In this document: positions 1 to 9,562 of the stretch, piece by piece
How the letters are laid out: every line of letters begins with the position of its first letter
Position numbering within the stretch: position 1 is the first letter of the stretch
Source of the DNA: Streptococcus sp. 1643
GTDB taxonomy: Bacteria; Bacillota; Bacilli; Lactobacillales; Streptococcaceae
Assembly (NCBI RefSeq): GCF_006228325.1
Contig: NZ_CP040231.1
Span: 817,001 to 881,000, forward strand
Direction: 5' to 3'
DNA: 64,000 nucleotides
Program-made: the position numbers and the translations under genes
Notes under the pieces: model-generated
The model's database searches: none
Told to the model about the DNA's origin: nothing
What the model saw: the letters and a program-made list of their open reading frames with translations, nothing else

Positions 1-1374
<1,374 letters not shown>

Positions 1375-1383
1375 GAGTTTGTC

Positions 1384-1929
1384 ATGGAATTTGAAGAAAA
1401 AACGATTAGTCGGAAGGAAATCTATCAAGGTCCTATTTTCAAACTAGTACAAGACCAGGTGGAACTACCAGAAGGAAAGGGGACTGCCCAACGTGACTTG
1501 ATTTTTCACAATGGAGCTGTTTGTGTACTAGCTGTGACAGCCGAAGACAAAATCGTTCTCGTTAAGCAATATCGGAAAGCCATCGAGGCTGTTTCTTATG
1601 AGATTCCCGCAGGAAAACTGGAAACTGGTGAAAATGCAGATCCAATGGCAGCTGCTCTTCGGGAATTGGAAGAAGAGGTTGCCTACACAGCTAAGTTAGA
1701 ACTCTTATACGATTTCTATTCTGCAATTGGTTTTTGCAACGAAAAATTGAAACTCTACCTTGCAAGTGATTTGACTAAGGTAGATAATCCTCGCCCACAA
1801 GATGATGATGAAACCTTGGAAGTTTTAGAAGTAAGCCTAGAGGAAGCCAAGGACCTGATCCAGTCAGGTCATATCTGTGATGCCAAGACCATTATGGCGA
1901 TTCAGTACTGGGAACTACAAAAGAAATAG
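1384..1929 (+). CDS. Nudix hydrolase, ADP-ribose pyrophosphatase type (NudF-like)
   Basis: A 181-residue Nudix protein of the ADP-ribose pyrophosphatase branch, which cleaves ADP-ribose-like nucleotide sugars to AMP plus sugar phosphate. The Nudix box is visible around residues 79-103 (AGKLETGE followed by RELEEEV). It departs from the textbook box: two extra residues lie between the first Glu and RE, and the usual closing Gly is Ala. The C-terminal half carries [14 protein letters not shown], typical of ADPRases. It sits between glmU and macP with short gaps, so co-transcription is likely. The exact substrate cannot be read from sequence. Confidence 0.88.
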   Translation: MEFEEKTISRKEIYQGPIFKLVQDQVELPEGKGTAQRDLIFHNGAVCVLAVTAEDKIVLVKQYRKAIEAVSYEIPAGKLETGENADPMAAALRELEEEVAYTAKLELLYDFYSAIGFCNEKLKLYLASDLTKVDNPRPQDDDETLEVLEVSLEEAKDLIQSGHICDAKTIMAIQYWELQKK

Positions 1930-1940
1930 AGGAGCAACCC

Positions 1941-2252
1941 ATGGGAAAACCTTTATTAACAGACGAAATGATTGAACGTGCCAACCGTGGTGAGAAAATA
2001 TCAGGACCACCTCTTAAAGATGATGAGGAAACAAAGATCCTACCAACGTCTTCACAACATTTTGGTTATTCACGTTCTAGAGACCACGGTTTTAGTCAAG
2101 ATACCTTAACAATCGAAGTAGAGCCAACGATTCATAAGAGTCGCCGCATTGAGAATACCAAGAGAAATGTTTTTAATTCGAAACTCAATCGCATCTTGTT
2201 TGCAGTCATCCTACTTTTGATTTTGTTAATTTTAGCGATGAAACTCTTGTAA
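1941..2252 (+). CDS. macP: MacP, membrane cofactor of class A penicillin-binding protein PBP2a
   Basis: A 103-residue protein with a long charged cytoplasmic N-terminus and one C-terminal membrane segment (about residues 85-103, a Leu/Ile-rich stretch after KLNRI). In S. pneumoniae MacP is the substrate of kinase StkP and activates the peptidoglycan synthase PBP2a, and the gene lies between the Nudix gene and mtnN as here. The candidate phosphorylated Thr is T31 in DDEETKIL. Start ATG follows GAGGAGC. Identification rests on the characteristic N-terminus ([17 protein letters not shown]) and gene order. Confidence 0.85.
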   Translation: MGKPLLTDEMIERANRGEKISGPPLKDDEETKILPTSSQHFGYSRSRDHGFSQDTLTIEVEPTIHKSRRIENTKRNVFNSKLNRILFAVILLLILLILAMKLL

Positions 2253-2267
2253 TTGAAAGGACTTGAA

Positions 2268-2960
2268 ATGAAAATTGGAATCATTGCTGCTATGCCAGAA
2301 GAACTCGTATATTTGACTCAGAATTTGGATAAACCTCAAGAAATCCAAGTCTTAGGAAATACATACTACACAGGCTCTGTTGGCAATACAGAAGTCGTTC
2401 TAGTTCAGAGTGGGATTGGAAAGGTCATGTCGGCTATGAGTGTAGCTATTCTAGCTGACCATTTCCAAGTAGAAGCCATCATCAATACAGGATCTGCTGG
2501 TGCTCTTGCTGAAGGGATTGCTGTTGGAGATGTAGTGATTGCGGATAAGTTGGCTTATCATGATGTGGATGTGACTGCTTTTGGCTATGCTTATGGCCAA
2601 ATGGCTGGTCAACCTCTTTACTTTGAATCAGATAAGAACTTTATCGCTAGGATTAAAGAAAACTTATCTCAGTTAGAACAGACTTGGCACCTAGGCTTGA
2701 TTGCTACAGGGGACAGTTTTATAGCTGGAGATGATAAGATTGCTAGTATCAAATCCCACTTTCCAGATGTTCTAGCTGTTGAGATGGAGGGTGCAGCCAT
2801 TGCACAAGCGGCTCAGGCTCTTAATTTACCGTTCCTAGTCATTCGTGCTATGAGTGACAATGCCAATCACGAAGCCTCTATCTCTTTTGATGAGTTTATT
2901 ATCGAAGCTGGACGTCGTTCTGCCCAAGTCTTACTAGCCTTTTTAAAGGCCTTGGATTAA
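2268..2960 (+). CDS. mtnN: 5'-methylthioadenosine/S-adenosylhomocysteine nucleosidase
   Basis: MTAN (Pfs) hydrolyses methylthioadenosine and S-adenosylhomocysteine, recycling methionine and purines and supplying the precursor for LuxS. The 230-residue product has the family start (MKIGIIAAMPEEL), the substrate-binding EMEGAAIAQ segment and the catalytic Asp region RAMSDNAN. A TTG at 2253 is in frame, but the GAAAGG ribosome site at 2255-2260 fits ATG 2268, which also gives the usual family start. It is the last gene of the glmU-nudix-macP-mtnN run. Confidence 0.96.
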   Translation: MKIGIIAAMPEELVYLTQNLDKPQEIQVLGNTYYTGSVGNTEVVLVQSGIGKVMSAMSVAILADHFQVEAIINTGSAGALAEGIAVGDVVIADKLAYHDVDVTAFGYAYGQMAGQPLYFESDKNFIARIKENLSQLEQTWHLGLIATGDSFIAGDDKIASIKSHFPDVLAVEMEGAAIAQAAQALNLPFLVIRAMSDNANHEASISFDEFIIEAGRRSAQVLLAFLKALD

Positions 2961-2968
2961 GCGAAAAT

Positions 2969-2997
2969 TTGACAGTTTATCTAGCTTATGATAAGAT
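2969..2997 (+). promoter_or_regulatory. Promoter of rocS
   Basis: TTGACA at 2969-2974, a 17-bp spacer and TAAGAT at 2992-2997 with an extended -10 TG. This sigma-70 type promoter lies 39 bp before rocS and separates it from the upstream operon. Confidence 0.8.
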
Positions 2998-3036
2998 TTA
3001 AATAAAGAAAAGCTAGAAAACGTTTCAGAGGATATT

Positions 3037-3531
3037 ATGAGTATTGAAATGACCGTCAGTGAGATTGCAGAGGTCTTGGGACTATCTCGTCAAGCAATCA
3101 ACAATCGTGTCAAAGAACTTCCAGAAGAGGACACGAAAAAAAATGACAAAGGTGTAACTGTAGTTACTCGAAGTGGCTTGATCAAGCTAGAAGAAATCTA
3201 CAAAAAAACGATTTTTGAAGATGAACCAGTCAGTGATGATGTCAAACAACGTGAACTGATGGAAATCTTGGTCGATGAGAAAAATGCTGAAATTCTTCGC
3301 TTGTACGAGCAGCTCAAGGCAAAAGATCGCCAGTTATCAGAAAAAGATGAACAGATGCGTATCAAAGACCGCCAGATTGCTGAAAAGGACAAACAGTTGG
3401 ACCAACAGCAACAGTTGACTCTTCAAGCGATGAAGGATCAAGAAACCTTGAAACTCGAGTTGGACCAAGCAAAAGAAGAAGTCCAAGCAACCAAAAAAGG
3501 CTTTTTTGCTCGCCTTTTTGGAGGAAAATAA
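3037..3531 (+). CDS. rocS: RocS-like regulator of chromosome segregation
   Basis: A 164-residue protein with three visible parts. The N-terminal helix-turn-helix covers about residues 1-60 (VSEIAEVLGLSRQAINNRVK). A long coiled coil covers about 70-150, with KDRQLSEKDEQM-type heptads. A short amphipathic C-terminal helix (KKGFFARLFGGK) probably binds membrane. This architecture and the position after mtnN match pneumococcal RocS, reported to bind DNA and ParB and to protect the nucleoid during division. It has its own promoter at 2969-2997 and a terminator after it. A plasmid Rep-related HTH protein is the alternative label a search might give. Confidence 0.82.
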   Translation: MSIEMTVSEIAEVLGLSRQAINNRVKELPEEDTKKNDKGVTVVTRSGLIKLEEIYKKTIFEDEPVSDDVKQRELMEILVDEKNAEILRLYEQLKAKDRQLSEKDEQMRIKDRQIAEKDKQLDQQQQLTLQAMKDQETLKLELDQAKEEVQATKKGFFARLFGGK

Positions 3532-3573
3532 AGAAGCTGTTTGGGTTACTCACTAACCTAATGGCTTCTTTTA
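3530..3573 (+). terminator. Terminator after rocS
   Basis: AAAGAAGC (3530-3537) pairs with GCTTCTTT (3564-3571). An inner GGGTTA/TAACC pair tightens the loop, and a T-rich run follows. Confidence 0.75.
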
Positions 3574-3612
3574 TTATTTATAGTTTAGTTTGGGTAGTAA
3601 TTGAGGTAAATA

Positions 3613-4206
3613 ATGGAAAAATTAAGAGATTATATCGCCTTTGATTTGGAATTCAATCAACACGAGGGGGTTACCCATTTAATTCAAGTATCAGCAGTCT
3701 GCTATCAAGATGGACAAGAAAGTGCTGCTTTTGATTCTTATGTTCATACTACAGCCCCATTGAAGAGTTTTATCAATGGTTTGACTGGGATCACAGCTGA
3801 AACCTTGAAAGATGCGCCAAAAGTAGAACAAGTTTTAAAGGACTTTCAAGCATTTGTTGGCGACTTACCTATCGTTGGTTACAATGCAGCTAAGAGTGAT
3901 TTGCCTATTCTCTTGGAGCATGGTATTGATTATCGTGACCAGTATAAGGTTGATCTATATGAGGAGGCTTTTGAACGCCGTAGTTCTGACCTACACGGCA
4001 TAGCCAATCTTAAATTACAAACTGTTGCAAATTTTTTAGGCTTTCACGGGAAATCTCATAACAGTTTAGAAGATGCCCGCATGACGGCGCGTGTTTACGA
4101 AGCTTTTTTGGAATCGGATGAAGGAAAGCTATTCATAGAAAACCAAAGCAGTTTTTCTATGAATAATCCTTTCGATGGCTTAGATTTATCCCAATTTTTA
4201 GACTAG
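3613..4206 (+). CDS. DnaQ-like 3'-5' exonuclease (DEDDh)
   Basis: A 197-residue stand-alone exonuclease of the DnaQ/epsilon superfamily, which degrades single-stranded or mismatched 3' ends. The DEDDh motifs are visible: Exo I AFDLEF, Exo II around GYNAAKSDLPIL, and Exo III H-N-S-L-E-D with the His four residues before the Asp. It has no polymerase or helicase domain, so it may act in repair, RNA turnover or as an accessory proofreader. The gene follows the rocS terminator and ends 8 bp before the next start, which suggests co-transcription with the phosphodiesterase. The cellular substrate is unknown. Confidence 0.85.
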   Translation: MEKLRDYIAFDLEFNQHEGVTHLIQVSAVCYQDGQESAAFDSYVHTTAPLKSFINGLTGITAETLKDAPKVEQVLKDFQAFVGDLPIVGYNAAKSDLPILLEHGIDYRDQYKVDLYEEAFERRSSDLHGIANLKLQTVANFLGFHGKSHNSLEDARMTARVYEAFLESDEGKLFIENQSSFSMNNPFDGLDLSQFLD

Positions 4207-4214
4207 GAGTGCCT

Positions 4215-5978
4215 ATGAAACCTGAAAAACCTAAAAAGCTAGGTTTTAGGAAGATATACTATAACCTAGATAAGATTTTATTTCTATTTTTCTTGATATT
4301 TATGATGGTTGAGTTTGTCTGGCTACCATTAAATTCGTGGATTGCTGGCATTCTTCTGAGACAAACCGGTTATTTGTTTATCTCCTACAATAACTTTTGG
4401 GCGATTATACAAGGCTCGCCTTTTATCAGTTTAGCCTTTCTCATCTTAATTGCAATCAATCTCCTGGTTGCCTATTTCCAGATTTGTCTTTTGTTTATCG
4501 GGGCTCGTCACCTTCTCTATCATGAAAAGAGAACTTTAATTGAGTACAGTAGAAAAGTATTTCACCAGAGCTTTCTATTCGTTAAGCGATTGAGCTTTTG
4601 TAAGATGGCCTTTGTCTTTTTTTACATTGCTTTGCTTTTCCCGTTCATCCGTAAGATTTTAAAAATCTACTACCTCAACAAGATTATTATTCCTGATTTT
4701 ATTGTGAATTATTGGGAAGGTAAGCATTGGCTGGTAGGTCTGATGATCATAGCATCCGCTTGGATCTTTCTCTACATCTCTGTCCGATTTATGTTTGCCC
4801 TTCCTAAGATTCTCTTTGAAAGAAAGACCGTAAGAGAAAGTGTGAAATATAGTCTCCAAAAGACAAAGAAAAATGTCCTTTTCTTCTCTTGGCATCTCTT
4901 ACTCATTATCATTAAAACCTATCTTTTCTTCTTTGGTTTGCTAATTCCTTTGCTTTTTGCGCAAGCAGTGATGGATAATCTCACTCAAAAAGAATCCTTG
5001 ATTCTCGGTGTGATTAATTTTGTCTTGATTAAAAATTTCCATTACATGACCCTGACTTATTTCCTAGTGAAGTTTGTTTCCTTCCTGACAGGAGAAGAGT
5101 TGGAGATCATGCCAAGGAGAAAGAAAGATCATCTGATGAGATGGGGTGTTATGGGGTGTGCAAGCATCTTCTTTGCCATAGAAGGCTACGTTTATCTGGA
5201 ATCTCCGGATACCAATACACCTTTAGTGATTTCGCACAGAGGAGTAAGTAATAAAAATGGTGTTCAAAATACTGTGCAGTCTTTAGAAAAAACAGCTCAG
5301 CTAAAACCAGATCTCATCGAAATGGATGTGCAGGAAACGAAAGACGGTCAGTTCGTGATGATGCACGATGCTAACCTAAAAAATTTAACAGGTATTAATG
5401 CTACGCCGCAAGATTTGACTCTGGATGAATTAACAAATACAGATATTTATGAGAATGGTTATCAAACAAAGATTTCAAGCTTTGATGCCTATTTAGAACG
5501 AGCAAATGCTTTAAATCAAAAATTGCTGATTGAGATTAAGACCAGTAAAAAAGATAGTCCGCAAATGATGGACCATTTCCTCGAAAAGTACGGAGCGACT
5601 ATCAAGAAATATGGACATCAGATGCAATCACTAGACTATCATGTGATTGATAAAGTGTTGACTTATGATTCTGAAATTCCAGTTTACTTTATTCTTCCCT
5701 ATAACAGTATCTTCCCAAGAACCAAGGCAACGGGTTACACTATGGAGTACTCGACTTTGGATGAATACTTTGTCAATAAACTCTGGACAACCGATCAGAG
5801 GCTCTATGTTTGGACCGTAAATGGTTCGGAGGCATTTGATAAAGCAGTTCGTCTCGGCGCAGATGGCATGATTACTGATGATCTTGAAATGGTCCAGTCA
5901 CAAGTCACAATGGCTCAAGACGATCCAGAATATACGGAATTACTCTTAAAGAAAGTAATGGAATTCTTTGATTTCTAA
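4215..5978 (+). CDS. Membrane glycerophosphodiester phosphodiesterase (GDPD)
   Basis: A 587-residue protein with an N-terminal membrane module (about six hydrophobic segments within residues 20-330, the GPDPase membrane domain). A C-terminal GDPD catalytic domain follows, from about residue 338. Metal-binding and catalytic residues are visible in ISHRG, IEMDVQ and MHDANLKNLTG. The expected reaction releases glycerol-3-phosphate from glycerophosphodiesters, probably from lipid or teichoic-acid turnover at the membrane. GTG at 4209 overlaps the AGGAG ribosome site, so ATG 4215 is chosen. The physiological substrate is inferred only. Confidence 0.88.
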   Translation: MKPEKPKKLGFRKIYYNLDKILFLFFLIFMMVEFVWLPLNSWIAGILLRQTGYLFISYNNFWAIIQGSPFISLAFLILIAINLLVAYFQICLLFIGARHLLYHEKRTLIEYSRKVFHQSFLFVKRLSFCKMAFVFFYIALLFPFIRKILKIYYLNKIIIPDFIVNYWEGKHWLVGLMIIASAWIFLYISVRFMFALPKILFERKTVRESVKYSLQKTKKNVLFFSWHLLLIIIKTYLFFFGLLIPLLFAQAVMDNLTQKESLILGVINFVLIKNFHYMTLTYFLVKFVSFLTGEELEIMPRRKKDHLMRWGVMGCASIFFAIEGYVYLESPDTNTPLVISHRGVSNKNGVQNTVQSLEKTAQLKPDLIEMDVQETKDGQFVMMHDANLKNLTGINATPQDLTLDELTNTDIYENGYQTKISSFDAYLERANALNQKLLIEIKTSKKDSPQMMDHFLEKYGATIKKYGHQMQSLDYHVIDKVLTYDSEIPVYFILPYNSIFPRTKATGYTMEYSTLDEYFVNKLWTTDQRLYVWTVNGSEAFDKAVRLGADGMITDDLEMVQSQVTMAQDDPEYTELLLKKVMEFFDF

Positions 5979-5980
5979 GA

Positions 5981-6012
5981 AAAAAAGAGAAACATCTGTT
6001 TCTCTTTTTTTG
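5981..6012. terminator. Bidirectional terminator between GDPD gene and ebfC
   Basis: A perfect 13-bp stem (5981-5993 with 5998-6010) and a 4-nt loop, with A-rich and T-rich flanks. It lies between convergent genes and can stop transcription from either side. Confidence 0.85.
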
Positions 6013-6016
6013 TGGA

Positions 6017-6316
6017 TTAGAAAGGCAATTTTCCAGCGAAAGCACCGAGTTTCTTCTTAGTCGTTTCATCAATTTGTTCAAGTGCTGCGTTAATTGCTTG
6101 CGCAGTCATGTCAGAAAGGGTTTCGAGATCTTCTGGATCTACAACTGCTGGGTTGAAGTCAATGTTGACAACTTTTTTGTCACCAGTTAAGGTCGCTTGG
6201 ACAAGGTCTTGTGCAGATTTTCCAACAAATTCCATGGCAGCGAGTTCTGCTTGGCTTTGTTCCATTTGTTTTTGAAGTTTTTGTGCTTGGCGCATCATGT
6301 TTTGCATGTTCATCAT
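6017..6316 (-). CDS. ebfC: YbaB/EbfC family nucleoid-associated protein
   Basis: A 99-residue YbaB/EbfC protein ([17 protein letters not shown] at the N-terminus, GAFAGKLPF at the end). Family members form dimers that bind DNA and are often encoded near dnaX/recR. Length and ends look complete. The first 20 bases of the gene are the target of the neighbouring integrated element, which ends exactly at the ATG. The native upstream region, with its ribosome site, now lies about 10 kb away at 16381-16400. Translation today must use AAAGGA at 6332-6337 from the element, 15 bases before the start codon. Confidence 0.93.
   Translation of the reverse strand: MMNMQNMMRQAQKLQKQMEQSQAELAAMEFVGKSAQDLVQATLTGDKKVVNIDFNPAVVDPEDLETLSDMTAQAINAALEQIDETTKKKLGAFAGKLPF
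6297..6316. repeat. Left attachment site (att) inside ebfC start
   Basis: The 20-bp sequence ATGTTTTGCATGTTCATCAT is repeated exactly at 16361-16380. Read on the minus strand it is the first 20 bases of ebfC, so integration leaves the coding sequence intact. Confidence 0.9.
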
Positions 6317-6337
6317 AAGATTTTTAAGATTCCTTTC

Positions 6338-6354
6338 GTATAAAGAGTTTATAC
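6338..6354. repeat. Inverted repeat between integrase and attachment site
   Basis: GTATAAA-GAG-TTTATAC is a perfect 7-bp inverted repeat 22 bp inside the left end. It could be an integrase or excisionase arm site, or part of the promoter now driving ebfC. Function is inferred only. Confidence 0.5.
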
Positions 6355-6392
6355 CCTATTTATGTGTTTTATGTGCCTAATTTTGCCTTATT

Positions 6393-7544
6393 TTAAAAAT
6401 TATCAAAGGCAGAGGCGAGTTCTTGTTGCTGTTCAGGGAATAAATGAGAGTAAACATTTATCGTAGTAGTTATAGAACTGTGTCCTAATCTTTTCATCAA
6501 CGTAAAAAAGATGTAGTCTTTTCCTTCTCCATTACGTAATCCCTGTGAAATAAGAAAAGCAGCGTGAGAGTGTCTAAAATCGTGATTACGAATTAGCTTT
6601 AAATTTTTTGGTAAACGTTTCTTGAATAAAACTCTAAAATTAGATACTTTTGGAGCAGTTAAAACTTCAGGACTAGTTTGATAAATTTGAAAACTATTTA
6701 CATTTTGACTAAACTCTTTCAGTAGTTCATGTTGTCTGTTTTTCCATTCCTTTAACTCATTTACAAAGTTTTCGTGAATATATATTCTACGATTTGACTG
6801 TGTAGTTTTTACTGAGCCAATATAGACTTGTTTATTGCGATAATACGCTGAGTATTTAACATCAATATATTTTTCATCAAGGTTTATCTGTTCCCAAGTC
6901 AAAGCGAGCGCCTCACCCATACGTAAACCAGTATACATCAATACCCGATACAAAAGTTGGAAAGTGTATTCATGTTCTTCAAAAAGTGAATCAAATTCTT
7001 TAAATTGTTCAGGTGTATAGTATTCCATTTCATTATGTTTGTTCGGCAAACGCCTTAATCCGTCGCAAGGGTTGTCTTGTCGAATACGATTGGCTATTGC
7101 AACATCAAACATTTTATGGACAAAAATCATTTGCTGATTAACGTGAGAATTAGATAGGCATCCACCTTTTTTACTGGGTTGACATTTAAGCCAGTTTCTA
7201 TACTCTTTGATTTCGTTTAGGGAAACATTTCGCATATCTGCGTTTTTAAAGTATCTGGATAGGTACACTCGATAGTAAGAATTTTGACTATCTATTGTTC
7301 CTCGTTTATTCCCTCGAAGTTCATCTTCTTCTTGAACGAGCGAGTACAGATACGAAACAGAAATTTTATCTTTATGAGTTACTTGATGTAGCTTATTGAT
7401 ACGATAATCAGCCTCATATTGTTCAGCTTCTTTACGTGATTTTAAATCAGATTTTCTGTGACGCTTTTGAAGACCAGTTATTGCATCATAGCCATCACTA
7501 ATATCAACCCTCCATTTTTTATTTTTTTGTTTAGTTACTACCAT
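6393..7544 (-). CDS. int: Tyrosine-family site-specific integrase
   Basis: A 383-residue tyrosine recombinase. An N-terminal arm-type DNA-binding region (KKWRVDISDGYD...) is followed by a SAM-like core-binding domain and the catalytic domain. The active-site set is visible: Arg in TGLRMGEALALTW, the H-x-x-R box in HDFRHSHAAF, His in LGHSS and the Tyr nucleophile in TTTINVYSHLF. The longer in-frame start at 7583 is rejected, because GGAGG at 7554-7558 fits ATG 7544. It lies at the left end of the element, 77 bp from the attachment repeat, and overlaps the upstream gene by 14 bp. Confidence 0.95.
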   Translation of the reverse strand: MVVTKQKNKKWRVDISDGYDAITGLQKRHRKSDLKSRKEAEQYEADYRINKLHQVTHKDKISVSYLYSLVQEEDELRGNKRGTIDSQNSYYRVYLSRYFKNADMRNVSLNEIKEYRNWLKCQPSKKGGCLSNSHVNQQMIFVHKMFDVAIANRIRQDNPCDGLRRLPNKHNEMEYYTPEQFKEFDSLFEEHEYTFQLLYRVLMYTGLRMGEALALTWEQINLDEKYIDVKYSAYYRNKQVYIGSVKTTQSNRRIYIHENFVNELKEWKNRQHELLKEFSQNVNSFQIYQTSPEVLTAPKVSNFRVLFKKRLPKNLKLIRNHDFRHSHAAFLISQGLRNGEGKDYIFFTLMKRLGHSSITTTINVYSHLFPEQQQELASAFDNF

Positions 7545-7845
7545 ACTGGGTTTCCTCCCTATTAGCAGTATCTTCATGTACATTATACATTATATCATTT
7601 TTTAAATTCAATTCAAAACCAAGTATATCTTCTACTATTTTCATTGGTACTCGACCAACACGTTTATTTTTATACCATTGAAAACCTTTATTAACAAGAA
7701 TAAGTTTAGCCTGCTTTATTATTTTTTTTGATTGTGATTCTGAATATCCAGTCATGTTCATAACATCAATCTTATTTACAAGTGCAAAAGTTGTAGTATT
7801 AGAGTTTGATAATCTATTTTGTTTTGTAGTTTGTTTAAATTGCAT
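7531..7845 (-). CDS. DUF3173-like small DNA-binding protein, probable excisionase
   Basis: A 104-residue basic protein. Its core (KIDVMNMTGYSESQSKK through GRVPMKIVEDILGFEL) resembles DUF3173 proteins found directly upstream of integrases in streptococcal conjugative and mobilizable elements. An HTH-like fold and excisionase role are inferred from that position. The start is set at ATG 7845 because AAAGGAG lies a few bases upstream, rather than the longer frame from 7884. The gene overlaps int by 14 bp, implying coupled expression. Confidence 0.72.
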   Translation of the reverse strand: MQFKQTTKQNRLSNSNTTTFALVNKIDVMNMTGYSESQSKKIIKQAKLILVNKGFQWYKNKRVGRVPMKIVEDILGFELNLKNDIMYNVHEDTANREETQYGSN

Positions 7846-7900
7846 ATTATACTCCTTTAGGAAATTATGATATAATAGCAACAACAGAGGTAGTTGTTGA

Positions 7901-9283
7901 CTATTTTTGTTGAGTATTTTGGTTATCTTTGTTACTTTGTTCGGTGTCAGAGATAACCTTTTTTTTGTTCCATTGCATATTGCGAATAATAGTTTTTATT
8001 AGAATATCGATAGATTCGTTAACTGTAACTTGTTTATCTTGCGAAAAATCATATGAAATAAAAGGAGGCAATCCCCAAGGGATTTCTTCTTCATTAAAAA
8101 TTTCTTCTAATTGTTTTGTTGGGATTGATAATGTTGCACTATCATCATCTAGTTTAATTAAATAATCAATTCTACGATTAAATTGTCCTACATCTTCAGT
8201 AATATTTCCTTTTGCAATTGCAAAAAAATCAATAGGTTGTTTGGTACTTGTAATGATAATGACTTTTGCTGACCCCATTTTGTTATGATATCGCGCTGAT
8301 ATTGGACTAATCATAAAAGGATCGAGTAGTTTTAACCAATCAGATACAGTTAAACTGTCTCCTCTGATGTCATCAAGAAACAAAATTTCTTGACTATTAT
8401 ATTCATCAAAAGCATTAGTTGATGCTGTGACGCAGGAATCCCAAGTTTGTCCGAAATTTAAAGCTACATTTTGTAATAACGTTATCAGCTTCTTGCTGTA
8501 TTTTGTTTTTCCAACCCCACTTTTAGCAGTAACAAATAAAACTGTTTTCTTGAAGCTTCTTGCTTCAAGTTCTGCAATAGTCCTATAACTTTTTCGCTCT
8601 CCTACGGTATCTAAAGCTTCATTTATTTTTCGCTTATGTTGTCCATAGATAGCGTAATAATCATTCGTAAGCAAAATATTACTTTTGGTTATTTCTCCGG
8701 ACAATATCTTTTCAATTAACCAATCAATACTAAGATCTGTTTCCTTAGCTTTTTTGGTTGCACGACCTTTAACCCATGTTTCCATACATCTATGATAAAC
8801 GCTAGCGTAGTTTTCACCTTTTACAGTAACAACTTCGTCTGGTTTGTATTGATATTTACTCTCGTCCTTCGCATGGACTAAGTAGGCTAAACAATTATCA
8901 TATCCGTATCGACCAGACTTTAGTTTTTCTAGATATTGAGGTTCAACCCCAACAGCTAGAGCTATTCTGTTTAGTGATGCTCCTTTTTCAAACTTAAAGA
9001 GAAAATGAATATGTTCAGCTTTCTTTTTGATTACATTTTTCATCAATTCTTGATTCCAAACGTTTATCTCGTCTTTATCGTGTTTGATTCCGTAAGCCTC
9101 TTTAACAGTAATATCAGCTTTATTTAGTTTATCAGTGACTATCTCAAGTAGGGGGCGGATATTACTTTCATCTCTAGCCTTTTTTAAAGCTGTTTTATCT
9201 TGCCAAGTTTTCCAGTGTTCATCTTCCAGTTGTTGGACCAGCATGATAGCAGTTAGGTTTGCGTCTTTTTTATTTTTGTTCAT
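7901..9283 (-). CDS. rep: Rolling-circle replication initiator / putative relaxase: HUH endonuclease plus SF3-type helicase
   Basis: A 460-residue protein with two parts. The N-terminal half resembles plasmid RepB (Rep_2): the metal-binding HxH is H91-I-H93, and the nicking Tyr is probably Y144 or Y146 in KYQY. The C-terminal half is a superfamily-3 helicase-like ATPase with Walker A AKSGVGKT (residues 253-260) and Walker B ILFLDD. Rep_2-helicase fusions replace classical relaxases in some streptococcal mobilizable elements, so this protein may drive both replication of the excised circle and transfer. A strong hairpin at 9393-9424, upstream of its start, is the obvious nick-site candidate. 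SD AAGGAG precedes the ATG. Confidence 0.85.
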   Translation of the reverse strand: MNKNKKDANLTAIMLVQQLEDEHWKTWQDKTALKKARDESNIRPLLEIVTDKLNKADITVKEAYGIKHDKDEINVWNQELMKNVIKKKAEHIHFLFKFEKGASLNRIALAVGVEPQYLEKLKSGRYGYDNCLAYLVHAKDESKYQYKPDEVVTVKGENYASVYHRCMETWVKGRATKKAKETDLSIDWLIEKILSGEITKSNILLTNDYYAIYGQHKRKINEALDTVGERKSYRTIAELEARSFKKTVLFVTAKSGVGKTKYSKKLITLLQNVALNFGQTWDSCVTASTNAFDEYNSQEILFLDDIRGDSLTVSDWLKLLDPFMISPISARYHNKMGSAKVIIITSTKQPIDFFAIAKGNITEDVGQFNRRIDYLIKLDDDSATLSIPTKQLEEIFNEEEIPWGLPPFISYDFSQDKQVTVNESIDILIKTIIRNMQWNKKKVISDTEQSNKDNQNTQQK

Positions 9284-9562
9284 TATTAAGAACTCCTTGT
9301 TTTAATTATTCTTCTAACTATTCCCTAGATAAATCAAGAGAACTAATTTTTATAATTCGCTCAAATACTTGATATTCCTAGGTTTTTGAATATGCACGGC
9401 ACTTGACAAGCCCAGTGCCGTGCACGCGTTAGACATAGTTAGATTTAAAAGTGTTTCATCTTTTTCAAAGATAACCGACCTTATGACTCGTCGGCTTCGT
9501 CATGAATCCATTTGTTAATTCAACAGATTTCTCTAGTTGAAACACAAATGGATTATATTTCA
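9284..9562. other. Structured intergenic region: candidate origin of replication/transfer
   Basis: The region is gene-free and packed with inverted repeats. A perfect 11-bp stem occurs at 9393-9403/9414-9424 (TGCACGGCACT arms, 10-nt loop TGACAAGCCC). A 5-bp CCGAC/GTCGG pair lies near 9475-9494 and an ATGAC/GTCAT pair at 9483-9503. A second perfect 11-bp stem occurs at 9505-9515/9544-9554. It lies directly upstream of rep and downstream of the FtsK-like gene. The GC-rich hairpin in AT-rich DNA is typical of rolling-circle origins. The last stem could simply terminate the FtsK-like gene. Confidence 0.55.

Noticed and set aside
3012..3030. cre-like GAAAACGTTTC before rocS
   Set aside because: At least three mismatches to the CcpA consensus and located over the ribosome site; no metabolic reason.
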